A stretch of DNA of 64,000 nucleotides from JAFDWI01 sp964544305. Its GTDB lineage: Bacteria; Actinomycetota; Acidimicrobiia; Acidimicrobiales; Iamiaceae. Shown here piece after piece: positions 34,984-44,267 of the stretch. The notes below the pieces were generated by a model. It was given only the letters and a program-made list of their open reading frames with translations, was not told the DNA's origin and ran no database searches. The DNA lies in contig CAZJAZ010000007.1 of NCBI GenBank assembly GCA_964544305.1, forward strand, positions 1-64,000, written 5' to 3'. Made by a program: the position numbers and the translations under genes. Numbering within the stretch: position 1 is the stretch's first letter; every line of letters begins with the position of its first letter.

Positions 34984-35014
34984 GTTGCTAATACCTCACT
35001 CAAGGTTCTAGAGT
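34984..35014 (+). promoter_or_regulatory. dnaK promoter with HAIR-like HspR site
   Basis: The HspR operator consensus (HAIR) is CTTGAGT-N7-ACTCAAG. Here the right half ACTCAAG (34998-35004) is perfect. The left half is the degenerate GTTGCTA (34984-34990), at exactly the 7-base spacing. TTGCTA (34985-34990) can serve as -35, with TAGAGT (35009-35014) as -10 at 18-base spacing, so the operator lies between the promoter elements. The 9-mer TTGCTAATA is repeated exactly in the clpB promoter. Confidence 0.6.
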
Positions 35015-35054
35015 GGGAGGCAATCATCTTCAAAGGTTTGGAAGGACAACCAGC

Positions 35055-36893
35055 ATGTCGAAAGCAGTCGGAATTGATCTTGGCACCACAAACTCGGTCG
35101 TAAGCGTCCTGGAAGCAGGCGATCCAATTGTGATCCCAAATGCGGAAGGATCGCGTACCACCCCGTCCGTTGTCGCGTTTTCGAAGTCGGGCGAAGTGCT
35201 GGTCGGTGAAGTCGCAAAACGTCAGGCAATCACCAACCCGGATCGTACGATCCGCTCGGTCAAACGACACATGGGAACAGGCTGGACGATCGACATCGAT
35301 GGCAAGGCGTATACGCCCCAAGAAATTTCGGCTCGTACGCTCATGAAACTCAAAGCCGATGCCGAGGCCTACCTGGGTGATTCAGTGACCCAGGCAGTTA
35401 TCACGGTCCCCGCCTATTTTGATGATGCACAACGCACCGCCACCAAAGAGGCGGGACAAATCGCTGGTCTTGAAGTGTTGCGTATTATCAATGAGCCAAC
35501 CGCGGCTGCATTGGCGTATGGGTTAGAAAAAGAAGATACCGACCAAACAATTCTGGTCTTCGACCTTGGTGGTGGCACGTTCGACGTATCGGTTCTTGAA
35601 ATTGGTGACGGGGTCTTCGAGGTGAAGTCAACTCACGGTGACACCAAACTCGGTGGTGACGATTGGGATCAAAAAGTCATTGACTGGCTCGTTGAAGGCT
35701 TCAAGAACGATCACGGCGTTGACCTATCGAAAGACAACATGGCGGTTCAGCGCCTCAAAGAAGCCGCCGAGAAAGCCAAGATTGAGCTTTCCCAGGTGCA
35801 GTCCACACAGATCAACTTGGCGTACATCACCGCCACCGATGCAGGGCCGCTCCACCTTGACATGGAACTTAGCCGTTCGAAGTTCCAAGAGCTCACCGAA
35901 GACCTCTTAGAGCGTTGCCGCACCCCATTCGAGCAGGCGATCAAAGACGCTGGCCTCAAGAAAGGCGACCTCGACCACGTCGTGCTTGTTGGCGGTTCGA
36001 CCCGTATGCCAGCGGTCGTTGACTTGGTCAAACAGATGACCGGTAACGACCCGCACAAGGGGGTCAACCCCGATGAAGTTGTTGCGGTCGGTGCCGCGGT
36101 ACAAGCCGGTGTGCTCAAAGGTGATGTGAAAGACGTCTTGTTGCTTGACGTGACCCCATTGTCTCTGGGCATTGAAACCAAAGGTGGTGTGATGACTCGA
36201 TTGATCGAGCGAAACACCACGATCCCAACCAAGAAGACTGAGACTTTTACCACCGCAGAAGACGGTCAACCATCCGTTGAGATTCATGTCTTGCAGGGCG
36301 AGCGTGAAATGTCGCAGTACAACAAGACGCTTGGCAAGTTCCAGCTCGTTGACCTGCCGCCCGCACCGCGTGGTGTACCGCAAATCGAAGTTACGTTTGA
36401 CATTGACGCCAACGGAATCGTCCATGTGTCTGCGAAAGACCGTGCTACCTCCAAAGAACAGTCAATGACCATCACTGGACAGTCGTCGCTTGCCAAAGAT
36501 GACATTGATCAGATGATTCGGGACGCTGAAGCACACGCTGCGGAAGACAAGCGTCGCAAAGACGAGGCCGAAGCTCGGAACCAAGGCGACACGCTCGTCT
36601 ATCAAACCGAGAAACTGCTCAAAGACCAAGGTGACAAGATCTCTGGCGATGAGCGGTCCGCGGTTGACGCGGCTCTGACCGATCTGAAGAGCGCACTTGA
36701 AGGCGACAACGTTGAACAGATCAAGATCGGGACCGAGCGGCTCATGAGCGCGTCACAAACGTTTGCCCAGAAGCTCTATGAACAGAACGCGTCTGATGAG
36801 CGCAACTATGCCGAATCAGGGGCCGGTGCAGATGGTCCTGACGATGCAGATGTCGTTGACGCCGAGGTTGTGGACGACAAGGACGAAAGCTAA
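35055..36893 (+). CDS. dnaK: Chaperone protein DnaK (Hsp70)
   Basis: This 612-residue ATP-driven chaperone folds and protects cytosolic proteins together with DnaJ and GrpE. The nucleotide-binding domain carries GIDLGTTNSVVSVLE, VPAYFDDAQRTATKEAG, IINEPTAAALAYG and VFDLGGGTFDVSVLE. The interdomain linker DVLLLDVTPLSLGIETKGG leads to the substrate-binding and lid domains, ending in an acidic tail (DADVVDAEVVDDKDES). Start at ATG 35055 (MSKAVGIDLG) with GGAAGGAC upstream; the annotated reading frame further upstream is not needed. The stop overlaps the grpE start by one base (TAATG). Confidence 0.98.
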   Translation: MSKAVGIDLGTTNSVVSVLEAGDPIVIPNAEGSRTTPSVVAFSKSGEVLVGEVAKRQAITNPDRTIRSVKRHMGTGWTIDIDGKAYTPQEISARTLMKLKADAEAYLGDSVTQAVITVPAYFDDAQRTATKEAGQIAGLEVLRIINEPTAAALAYGLEKEDTDQTILVFDLGGGTFDVSVLEIGDGVFEVKSTHGDTKLGGDDWDQKVIDWLVEGFKNDHGVDLSKDNMAVQRLKEAAEKAKIELSQVQSTQINLAYITATDAGPLHLDMELSRSKFQELTEDLLERCRTPFEQAIKDAGLKKGDLDHVVLVGGSTRMPAVVDLVKQMTGNDPHKGVNPDEVVAVGAAVQAGVLKGDVKDVLLLDVTPLSLGIETKGGVMTRLIERNTTIPTKKTETFTTAEDGQPSVEIHVLQGEREMSQYNKTLGKFQLVDLPPAPRGVPQIEVTFDIDANGIVHVSAKDRATSKEQSMTITGQSSLAKDDIDQMIRDAEAHAAEDKRRKDEAEARNQGDTLVYQTEKLLKDQGDKISGDERSAVDAALTDLKSALEGDNVEQIKIGTERLMSASQTFAQKLYEQNASDERNYAESGAGADGPDDADVVDAEVVDDKDES

Positions 36894-36991
36894 TGGCCAC
36901 CGACGCCGACGATGCGTTGGATGAATCCGAAGCCGCAGAACCTGTTCCTGCGGACGTTGATGCGGAAGTCGTTGACGCCGAGGTTGTGGAC
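36852..36991 (+). repeat. 24-bp direct repeat across the dnaK/grpE junction
   Basis: The 24 bases at 36852-36875 (starting GTCGTTGACGCC) recur without change at 36968-36991, 116 bases later. The first copy encodes the DnaK tail VVDAEVVD and the second the same residues in the GrpE N-terminal acidic region, in the same reading phase. Identical codons suggest a recent local duplication or gene-conversion event. Confidence 0.75.
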
Positions 36992-37525
36992 TCTGAGGTT
37001 GTTGCAGCGGACGAGGTCAAAGTTGATGACACCGAGATCTCGGCCGTTGCCAACGAACAAAGTAGCGAAGACGTCGATAGCGAGGCTGCCGAGTCGCCTG
37101 AGGACAAGGTCGCCCGTGAACGTGATGAGTACCTCAACGCATTGCGCCAGGTGCAGGCCGACTTTGAAAACTTTCGGAAGCGGTCGTTCAAGCAACAGGG
37201 CGACGCGATCGAACGTGCAACCGGGCATCTCGTGGAAGACCTCCTTCCGGTTCTCGACGCGTGCGATGCGGGTATCGAACACGGAGACGAAGGGGTCATA
37301 GCCGTGTTCACATCGCTGCTTGGAGTACTCGAAAAAGCCGGTTTGGAACGTCTCGATCCGGTCGGCGAAACGTTTGACCCCAATGCACACGAAGCAGTCC
37401 TTCACGAGCCAGCTTCAGAGGAAGACGATTCGTCGGCTGAACCGACAGTTGTCGAGGTGATGCGTCACGGCTACAAATGGAAGGAGCGGACGCTTCGAGC
37501 CGCGATGGTCAAGGTCAAGGGGTGA
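36893..37525 (+). CDS. grpE: Nucleotide exchange factor GrpE
   Basis: This 210-residue cochaperone releases ADP from DnaK. An acidic, low-complexity N-terminus (residues 1-65, with AEVVDAEVVDSEVV) precedes the long dimeric coiled coil (EDKVARERDEYLNALRQVQ, then ADFENFRKRSFKQQ). The C-terminal beta-domain follows, with FDPNAHEAVLHE and VVEVMRHGYKWKERTLRAAMV as in all GrpE proteins. Its ATG overlaps the dnaK stop, and dnaJ follows after seven bases, so the genes are one operon. The N-terminal acidic repeat shares a 24-base identical segment with the end of dnaK. Confidence 0.97.
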   Translation: MATDADDALDESEAAEPVPADVDAEVVDAEVVDSEVVAADEVKVDDTEISAVANEQSSEDVDSEAAESPEDKVARERDEYLNALRQVQADFENFRKRSFKQQGDAIERATGHLVEDLLPVLDACDAGIEHGDEGVIAVFTSLLGVLEKAGLERLDPVGETFDPNAHEAVLHEPASEEDDSSAEPTVVEVMRHGYKWKERTLRAAMVKVKG

Positions 37526-37531
37526 TGCCCA

Positions 37532-38674
37532 ATGGCTGCGGAGCGTGAATGGTTCGAAAAGGACTATTACAAGATCCTCGGTGTCGCGCAAGACGCAACG
37601 GCGAAAGACATCACCAAGGCCTATCGCAAACTCGCGCGCGAGAATCATCCCGACGCAAATGCTGGCGATCCCGCGGCTGAAGAACGCTTCAAAGAGATTT
37701 CGTCCGCGTACGACGTTGTTGGTGACGCCTCCAAGCGTGTCGAATATGACGAGGTGCGTCGACTTGGTCCGATGGCCGGTGGATTTGGTGGCGGGGGTGG
37801 CTTTTCGGGCATGCCCGGAGGCTTCCAATTCGACGGCAACATCGGCGACATTCTTGGAGGGCTCTTCACACGTGGAACCCAAGCCCGAGGTGCGGCGAGT
37901 TCGCGTCGTCGGCGTGGCAACGACCTTCAGGCTGATCTGCACCTGTCGTTCGCGGATGCGATTCATGGAATAACCACCACCGTGCATCTCACATCAGACG
38001 CGATCTGCGGAACATGTGATGGATCAGGCGCCAAGCCGGGGACGGAACCAAAGGTCTGTACCAACTGCCAAGGTCGCGGTGTTTCAGACGACAACCAGGG
38101 GCCATTTAGCTTCAGCCAACCTTGTTCGGTGTGCAATGGCCGGGGCGTCGTTGTCGAAGAATCATGTCCTACCTGCAATGGTCGAGGCATTGAACGCCGC
38201 CCACGCGAAGTAAAGGTTCGAGTACCTGCTGGCGTCGCCGACGGCGCCCACCTCAGGCTCAAGGGACGAGGTGAGCCCGGCATCAACGGAGGCAAAGCTG
38301 GTGATCTCCACCTTGGAGTGCGCGTTGCAACCGACGAGACGTTTGCAATGAGTGGGAAGAACCTCACGATGACGGTTCCGGTGACCTTTGCTGAAGCAGC
38401 ACTTGGAGCGGATCTAATGGTGCCAACCCTTGACGGTGCGCCAGTCAAAGTGCGTCTACCTGCTGGCACGCCGAATCGGCGAACGTTGCGAGTGAAAGGT
38501 CGGGGTGTTGCGACCACCAGTGGCACCGGTGATCTCCTTGTGACCGTCGAAGTTGCGGTGCCGGCAAAGCTCAACGCTGCGCAAAAGAAGGCAATCAAGG
38601 CGTTGGCTGAGGCATCCAATGAGTCGCCCCGGCCTGTCATTGATGCACTGGTTGAAAGAGGTGACCCATCATGA
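37532..38674 (+). CDS. dnaJ: Chaperone protein DnaJ (type I Hsp40)
   Basis: This 380-residue cochaperone delivers substrates to DnaK and triggers its ATPase. The J-domain (about 10-75) has DYYKILGVAQDATAKDI and YRKLARENHPDAN with the HPD tripeptide. A Gly/Phe-rich segment follows (GGFGGGGGFSGMPGG), then four zinc-binding CxxCxGxG repeats: CGTCDGSG, CTNCQGRG, CSVCNGRG and CPTCNGRG. The C-terminal peptide-binding domains follow (VPAGVADGAHLRLKGRGEPG). It overlaps the hspR start by four bases. All type I parts are present. Confidence 0.97.
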   Translation: MAAEREWFEKDYYKILGVAQDATAKDITKAYRKLARENHPDANAGDPAAEERFKEISSAYDVVGDASKRVEYDEVRRLGPMAGGFGGGGGFSGMPGGFQFDGNIGDILGGLFTRGTQARGAASSRRRRGNDLQADLHLSFADAIHGITTTVHLTSDAICGTCDGSGAKPGTEPKVCTNCQGRGVSDDNQGPFSFSQPCSVCNGRGVVVEESCPTCNGRGIERRPREVKVRVPAGVADGAHLRLKGRGEPGINGGKAGDLHLGVRVATDETFAMSGKNLTMTVPVTFAEAALGADLMVPTLDGAPVKVRLPAGTPNRRTLRVKGRGVATTSGTGDLLVTVEVAVPAKLNAAQKKAIKALAEASNESPRPVIDALVERGDPS

Positions 38675-39051
38675 ACCGTCGGATGAACGATGCGGTGTAT
38701 GTGATTTCGGTCGCGGCCGAACTCGCGGGAGTCCATCCCCAAACACTGCGAATTTACGAACGCAAAGGCCTAGTCGATCCGGCCCGCACCACGGGTGGTT
38801 CGCGGCGCTATTCGGATGCCGACATTGACCTCTTGCGCAAAATTCAAGAACTCACCAATGAAGGCATGAATTTGGTTGGCGTGCAACGAGTCCTGGCACT
38901 TGAAGCGCGTGTTGCACAACTCGAAGCGGAGTTGATTGAAACTCGTCAAGCAGCAAATGATGCGGTTGCCGATACGCATCGCCAGTATCGGCGTGATCTC
39001 GTTCCGGTCACCCAGACGGTCGTGCGCTACCGCGGGCCAATCCGGCCCTGA
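38671..39051 (+). CDS. hspR: Heat-shock repressor HspR (MerR family)
   Basis: This 126-residue MerR-type DNA-binding protein represses the heat-shock genes, usually with DnaK as co-repressor. The winged HTH is clear: YVISVAAELAGVHPQTLRIYERKGLVDPARTTGGSRRYS, followed by DIDLLRKIQELTNEGMNLVGVQRVL and a coiled-coil tail (LEARVAQLEAELIETRQA). Being last in the dnaK operon (ATGA overlap with dnaJ) gives the feedback loop known from Streptomyces and mycobacteria. Expected targets here are the HAIR-like sites before dnaK (34984) and clpB (48547). Confidence 0.95.
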   Translation: MNRRMNDAVYVISVAAELAGVHPQTLRIYERKGLVDPARTTGGSRRYSDADIDLLRKIQELTNEGMNLVGVQRVLALEARVAQLEAELIETRQAANDAVADTHRQYRRDLVPVTQTVVRYRGPIRP

Positions 39052-39084
39052 CACGTTCGGCTCGACGAAAAAGGATACGTAGGT

Positions 39085-41565
39085 CTATGCGGACGATTGC
39101 TCGCCCCGGACCGTAAGTTTGGCGGCAAGTTCTGCCCTGCTGTGGACGTCAAGCTTGGTGTAGACGTGCGACAAGTGCGCCTCAATTGTGCGGGTAGACA
39201 GCGTCAACCTGGAAGCAATTTCTTTTGAAGAAAGGCCCGACGCAGCCAACGTTGCGATCTGCAGCTGTCGTCGACTGAGTGAGATGGATACTGCATGACG
39301 TGCTGGGATCCAGTGTCCCATACTTGCAAGCTGTTTTACCGCGAGATGCTCACGGGGCTGATCACCCTCAACTAACGCGTCGATATGGTCAATCCGGGCG
39401 CGGAGAAGTTCGACTTTCCCCAATGGCTGGAGCGTTGCGCGTCGATCTCGCCATTCGATGTGCTGCAGTGAACCCGTCATTGCCAATGCGTGCCAACCCC
39501 AGAGTTCAACGAGTGGCAAATCTTTGTCGCGTCCATCATCGATGAGTGATCGCGCGAGTTCGTTGGCGTCACCTTGTCCGAGTGCGATTGCGGTGCGACA
39601 CCAACGTTCTCGTAAATCGAACATGATGATCCCGCTTGCGCGTGGTTTTTCTGCGCGGGCCATCGCCAGCGTTTGTGTGGCACGATCAGTCTCGCCAGTT
39701 GCAGCGAGGACCATCGCAAGCCACGTGCGCGCAATAGGACGCCAACCGGAAAAATCAAGTACGTCGAGCCGGGCAACTGTTGCTTCGAACTGGCGTCGCG
39801 CGGTATTCCAATCAAACCGGCATGCGTGTGCAATTCCCCAACCCAGTTGGCGCATCGCATGGTCAACGTGCACTCCCTCGCTCGCCGATTCGTCAGAAAT
39901 CTCGATAAGCAGTTCGACTTCGGTGACCGCACCCGACCAAATCAGAATCATGAGTAGCGCGGCCTGCGTTTCTTGCAGGGCCCAGGGAGTGAAGGATGGC
40001 GTTTGCTGTGACAGCGCGCTTGTAAGAAACGTTGTTGCGCGTTGTTGCGCCTCGGTGAGATCACCGGTCATTGCACGCGCGAAAAGCCGCGGGGCGTTGA
40101 GCTCATTCGTCATGCCGTGGGGCAGACCATGCCCTTCAGTTGCGCTTGCATCCAACACTCGAATTGCAGCAAAGTCACTTGCATACGACAGGAGCATGGC
40201 AACAGTGGCTTGGGCTGCTGGCTCAAGAGCGCAGGCTGACTCCACGAACTCTTGCATAATCGCTCGGGCACGCTTCAGGTCACCATGCCCGAAATAGGCA
40301 AGCTCGGCACGCGCTTTGGCAACCGACAAACGTGTCTCGTCGTCGCTTTGATAGGCGGCCGTGCACGACAGGCGATGTGCAGCTTCCAAGTCGTGTTCGG
40401 CTTCGTTGGCACGCCCCAATAAACGACGCGCATGAGCACGTTGCACCAAAATGGGAACGCGACGAATGTCATCGTTCGCGACGAGGCGTAATGTCTCACT
40501 GGCGAGTCGATCGGTTTCATCTCGACGATCAAGGACAAATGCTGCATTCGTCGCAGCGACGAGTTGCGAAAGGCTCGGCCGAAGGCCGCTCGCGAGTGCC
40601 CATTCTATTTTTCGGAGCACATGTTCATGCGATTCGCTTCGCACGCTGGCGTCATCGCGGGCATCGGCAAAAGTGCGTTCGTAGAGCATCCGCTGCCGCC
40701 CCGGACCAATGAGCTCACGTGTGCTGAGAGCGAAGCGATGATGTTTTGTTCGCAACATGATCTGCCCGGTCTTCGTGTCGGTAATGCGTTCGGCGTGGCC
40801 GGTCGCGAGCGTCGCGTCAAGGACTTCTGGAGGTATGAAACGGCAAAGCGTGGCAAGAGATACGGGTTCAGAAAGAGCGATCAACTCGATTGCCTCGCGT
40901 TGGTCCGGCGGGAGATCATCAAGCACGTGGTTCACCACATCGAGCACTGAGAAGCTTGCTTGTGCGTCCCCCGAAAGAAGCCATGTGCCGGACTGAAATG
41001 TGATCGCGCCACACTGTTTGGCAGCCTCGACAAAGTCGTTCACAAATCGCGGGAACCCGCCGGTCGATTGCCAAACATGCCATGAAAGATCCGCGGAAAT
41101 CGGACCCTTCAGGGATTGTTCAAGCAGTTCTGCAATGTCAGCGCGTCCGAACGGAGCAAGGTCAAAGCGTCCAATGTGGCCGTCTTTCCATAATCGAAGG
41201 AGATGGTCATTGATTTTTTGTCGCGATCGTAAGGTCACAATCAGAATGAGTTCGCCATTGCGACACCGTTTTGCGAGGACGCCCACCAATTCGGGCTGGA
41301 GTGACGTAATTTCATCAATGCGAACGACAATGTCAACACCATTGAGGCCGTTCAAATCGTCTGGCTCGGCATCGTCAAATGCGACCACACGTTGTTCAGG
41401 ATGTGTCCTCCCACGCTGTGCAAGGAATTGATCAATGAGCGCTGTTTTGCCCACGCCTGCGTCACCAATGACGAGCAAACCTTGATGGTGAGCAACGACC
41501 TCCCGCAGGTTGGCAAGTTCGTTGCTGCGTCCGACAAACGGATGCGTGTTGTGCAGTAGAGGCAT
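39085..41565 (-). CDS. LuxR-family transcriptional regulator with AAA ATPase domain
   Basis: This 826-residue LAL-type (large ATP-binding LuxR) regulator has a Walker A GDAGVGKTALIDQF near residue 38, a Walker B-like DIVVRIDEI and DDLNGLNGVD in the first 85 residues. A long tetratricopeptide-like alpha-helical middle follows (about 300-740), then a C-terminal LuxR HTH (LSRRQLQIATLAASGLSS, then KEIASRLTLSTRTIEAHLSHVY). Such proteins sense a ligand or protein partner via the helical region and activate transcription. It is divergent from the large LPTTG surface protein (about 100 bases between starts), which is its most likely target. It is convergent with hspR, with 33 bases between. Confidence 0.9.
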   Translation of the reverse strand: MPLLHNTHPFVGRSNELANLREVVAHHQGLLVIGDAGVGKTALIDQFLAQRGRTHPEQRVVAFDDAEPDDLNGLNGVDIVVRIDEITSLQPELVGVLAKRCRNGELILIVTLRSRQKINDHLLRLWKDGHIGRFDLAPFGRADIAELLEQSLKGPISADLSWHVWQSTGGFPRFVNDFVEAAKQCGAITFQSGTWLLSGDAQASFSVLDVVNHVLDDLPPDQREAIELIALSEPVSLATLCRFIPPEVLDATLATGHAERITDTKTGQIMLRTKHHRFALSTRELIGPGRQRMLYERTFADARDDASVRSESHEHVLRKIEWALASGLRPSLSQLVAATNAAFVLDRRDETDRLASETLRLVANDDIRRVPILVQRAHARRLLGRANEAEHDLEAAHRLSCTAAYQSDDETRLSVAKARAELAYFGHGDLKRARAIMQEFVESACALEPAAQATVAMLLSYASDFAAIRVLDASATEGHGLPHGMTNELNAPRLFARAMTGDLTEAQQRATTFLTSALSQQTPSFTPWALQETQAALLMILIWSGAVTEVELLIEISDESASEGVHVDHAMRQLGWGIAHACRFDWNTARRQFEATVARLDVLDFSGWRPIARTWLAMVLAATGETDRATQTLAMARAEKPRASGIIMFDLRERWCRTAIALGQGDANELARSLIDDGRDKDLPLVELWGWHALAMTGSLQHIEWRDRRATLQPLGKVELLRARIDHIDALVEGDQPREHLAVKQLASMGHWIPARHAVSISLSRRQLQIATLAASGLSSKEIASRLTLSTRTIEAHLSHVYTKLDVHSRAELAAKLTVRGEQSSA

Positions 41566-41663
41566 GGTCTCGCTGGAAGGAACCGAAAATTAGTACTGAT
41601 GTTTGCAGAATTAGGTAGCGATTACGCAAGACAATAGTGGTCAAAATTCGTATCTTGCTCCAT

Positions 41664-44267
41664 ATGCGCCCCAAACTGCTTCAGTCCGCTCGTAAATTGA
41701 CACCGATTGCAAGTGCGTTGACCTTGTGTCTCGCATTCATGGTCGGTGTGACGCCCCAATTGGCGGGTGCGACAAGTGGCACGGTGACGTTCACGTCAAA
41801 CACCACCTGGACGGTGCCCAATGGCGTCACCACGGTCGATGTGCTTGTGGCTGGTGCAGGTGGTGGGAATGGCGCGCAGAACGGATCGGCCGCGTCACCA
41901 GGGAGTGGCGGGCCTGGTGGTCTCATGCACGTGTCGATAGCAGTAACTCCCGGCGAACAGCTCTATTTTGGCATCGGAGGAGCAGGCCAAGCAGGTTCCG
42001 GAAAGAAAGACGATGGTGGTGGCGGATCCGGCGGCTGGGGTGGTGGCGGCTCTGGTGATACCGGATCGGTGACCGGGGGAATGGGCGGTGGTGGCGGCTC
42101 TGGCACCTATGTACAACGTTCAACGAGCGCAGGGCCAGGAAATTCAAATGTGCTCGCGATTGCCGGTGGTGGCGGTGGTGGTGGCGGAGCTGGCGCGTTT
42201 GGAAATGGTGGAAATGGTGGAACTGGTGCCCAAGGTGGCGATCCTGGGTCCGGTGCAGGCGTTGGTGGTGGCGGTGGATGCTGTGCCTATAACAGTGGAT
42301 GGGGCGGTGGTGGCGGCAACGCGTCAAGTTCGTCTTCGGCCGGTGGTGGTGGCGGCGGCGGCGGAGGTCAGATGGCGGGTGCTGGTGGCGGTGGTGGAAG
42401 CGCTGGTGCCGGTGGCGGTGGTGGTGGCGGCGGTGCGAACAACTACCTCAAGAATGATTCGTCAGTGGCACGTGTGAGCCCTGACAGCTCTGCTGGAAAC
42501 GTTGGTGGAAACGGTTGGGTAAAGGTCAGCTACAGCCAAATCTTTGCGACGACCACTGCGGTGGCGGCGTCACCTCTCTCGCCAGTTACCGGCCAAGCCA
42601 TGACCTATCACGTCCAGGTCACCCCACAAGGCACGACCACCATGCCTTCGGGAACGGTCACCCTCGCAATAGACGGGACCCTTGCCGGGTCACAGACGTT
42701 GCCGTCAACCGGGTCATTGACGTTTTCCCCGGGAGGTCTCAGCGGTGGTGCGCACACGGTGACTGCAACGTTCGCCCCAGCCGTGCCCGATGACTATGCC
42801 GGTTCGACTGGTACGAGCACAGTTTCGGTTGCCAAAGGTGCAACAACGATGCTGTTGGCAACCACTCAGTCCCCCACAATCGTTGGACAAGGCGCAACAA
42901 TTACCGCAAGTGTTTCTGCGAGCGCACCAGCCACAGGCACTCCCACGGGGGCGGTGCAATTTGCGGTTGACGGAACCAACCTTGGTAGCCCACAACCATT
43001 GAATGCGAGCGCGCAAGCATCCATTAGCGCTGCGACGTTGGGTGCGGGTTCACATCAGGTCACTGCCGTGTATGTCGGTGACGCAAGCTTCAATTCGTCA
43101 ACCGGTGGCCCGCTTACCCAGGTCGTAAACAAAGCGGGCACGGAATTAGGTGTGACATCATCTGCAAACCCGTCCCTTTCTGGCCAAACGGTGACGTTCA
43201 TTGCTACCGCGCACGCGACCGCGTCGGCGCTTACGCCAACTGGCGCCGTGCAATTCATGGCCGATGGTGCAGCGCTGGGAGATCCGGTGCCTCTCAACTC
43301 CAGCGGCATGGCGTCGATTTCGGGCACAGGTCTTGGTATCGGCAGTCACTCGATTTCTGCGACGTATGCGGGAAACACGTCCTTCGAACCGGCAACATCA
43401 AATTCCATTACCCAAGTTGTGAACAAAGGGGCAACGTCACTGCAGGTAACGAACCCCTCCGGCTCAAGCCAGGCTGGGCAGAGTGTTTTGCTTGCCGCGA
43501 CCGTTAGCGTTGGCGCCCCTGCCACTGGAGTTCCAAGTGGCGTCGTGCAATTTGACGTTGGAGGCGTTCCATTAGGTGAACCTGTTGCGGTCGTAAACGG
43601 TTCGGCATCAATGACAACATCGGCTTTACCGGTCGGACTCAACGTTGTTACCGCGCGCTACGTCGGAGATGGAAACTTCACTGCTGCCACGAGTGGTCCC
43701 GTTGGCTTCACGGTCAACCCAGGTGTCACCAGTGTCGACCTACGGGCTGACAGTGCTCGGGTCGAGCCAGGTAAACCACTTACTTTGCATGCACAAGTTG
43801 CGGTAGCAAATCCCGCAAGTGGGACTCCGACGGGGACCGTCGCGTTCGTGGCCAATGGCGTGTCCCTTGGCGAACCCGTTGCGCTAGGCCCCGACGGGAC
43901 GGCATCAATGACCACAACGATGCTGCCGCCTGGCATCTCAACAGTGATGGCTGCTTATTCAGGAGACGCGACGCTAAGTTCTGCTCGGTCGGTGCCTATC
44001 ACCGTTGATGTGCCTCTTGCGCCCGCGCCAGTCAAGCCGAAACAAAGTTTTGATATCGACAACTCGACCACTACGAACAACTGGGCGACAACCGGCACGT
44101 CGGCAGGCGCAGCACATTCAATTGAACCGACGCAAGGAGCGACGAGTTTGCCGACTACCGGCGCCAAACTTGGATTGCTCGGAATACTGGGCATGGCTCT
44201 TTGCCTATCAGGTGCGATCTTCATTGTCCGTCGGCGACGCGACGCAAGCTTTACGCCAGCGGATTAG
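41664..44267 (+). CDS. LPTTG-anchored glycine-rich protein with Ig-like repeats
   Basis: This is an exported surface protein of about 867 residues. It has a signal peptide (about 1-38), then a beta strand-like GTVTFTSNTTWTVPNGVTTVDV. About 190 residues of Gly-rich sequence follow (GGGGGSGGWGGGGSG type), with one CC pair. Five bacterial Ig-like (group 3) repeats of about 95 residues come next, each with PTGAVQF, LG-x-PV-x-L and a final Y-x-GD-x-x-F. The C-terminus is LPTTG, a TM helix and RRRRD, a class sortase signal. No sortase gene lies in the window. The start could instead be a GTG at 41637; neither has a clear ribosome-binding site. Adhesion or surface coating is the likely role. Confidence 0.85.
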   Translation: MRPKLLQSARKLTPIASALTLCLAFMVGVTPQLAGATSGTVTFTSNTTWTVPNGVTTVDVLVAGAGGGNGAQNGSAASPGSGGPGGLMHVSIAVTPGEQLYFGIGGAGQAGSGKKDDGGGGSGGWGGGGSGDTGSVTGGMGGGGGSGTYVQRSTSAGPGNSNVLAIAGGGGGGGGAGAFGNGGNGGTGAQGGDPGSGAGVGGGGGCCAYNSGWGGGGGNASSSSSAGGGGGGGGGQMAGAGGGGGSAGAGGGGGGGGANNYLKNDSSVARVSPDSSAGNVGGNGWVKVSYSQIFATTTAVAASPLSPVTGQAMTYHVQVTPQGTTTMPSGTVTLAIDGTLAGSQTLPSTGSLTFSPGGLSGGAHTVTATFAPAVPDDYAGSTGTSTVSVAKGATTMLLATTQSPTIVGQGATITASVSASAPATGTPTGAVQFAVDGTNLGSPQPLNASAQASISAATLGAGSHQVTAVYVGDASFNSSTGGPLTQVVNKAGTELGVTSSANPSLSGQTVTFIATAHATASALTPTGAVQFMADGAALGDPVPLNSSGMASISGTGLGIGSHSISATYAGNTSFEPATSNSITQVVNKGATSLQVTNPSGSSQAGQSVLLAATVSVGAPATGVPSGVVQFDVGGVPLGEPVAVVNGSASMTTSALPVGLNVVTARYVGDGNFTAATSGPVGFTVNPGVTSVDLRADSARVEPGKPLTLHAQVAVANPASGTPTGTVAFVANGVSLGEPVALGPDGTASMTTTMLPPGISTVMAAYSGDATLSSARSVPITVDVPLAPAPVKPKQSFDIDNSTTTNNWATTGTSAGAAHSIEPTQGATSLPTTGAKLGLLGILGMALCLSGAIFIVRRRRDASFTPAD

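Noticed and set aside
34975..35054. CIRCE element (HrcA site) before dnaK
   Set aside because: The 9-base arms TTAGCACTC/GAGTGCTAA are not present; the inverted repeat matches the HspR-type HAIR instead.
42000..42450. GGTGGCGG simple-sequence repeats
   Set aside because: They are in frame and encode the glycine-rich region of the LPTTG protein.
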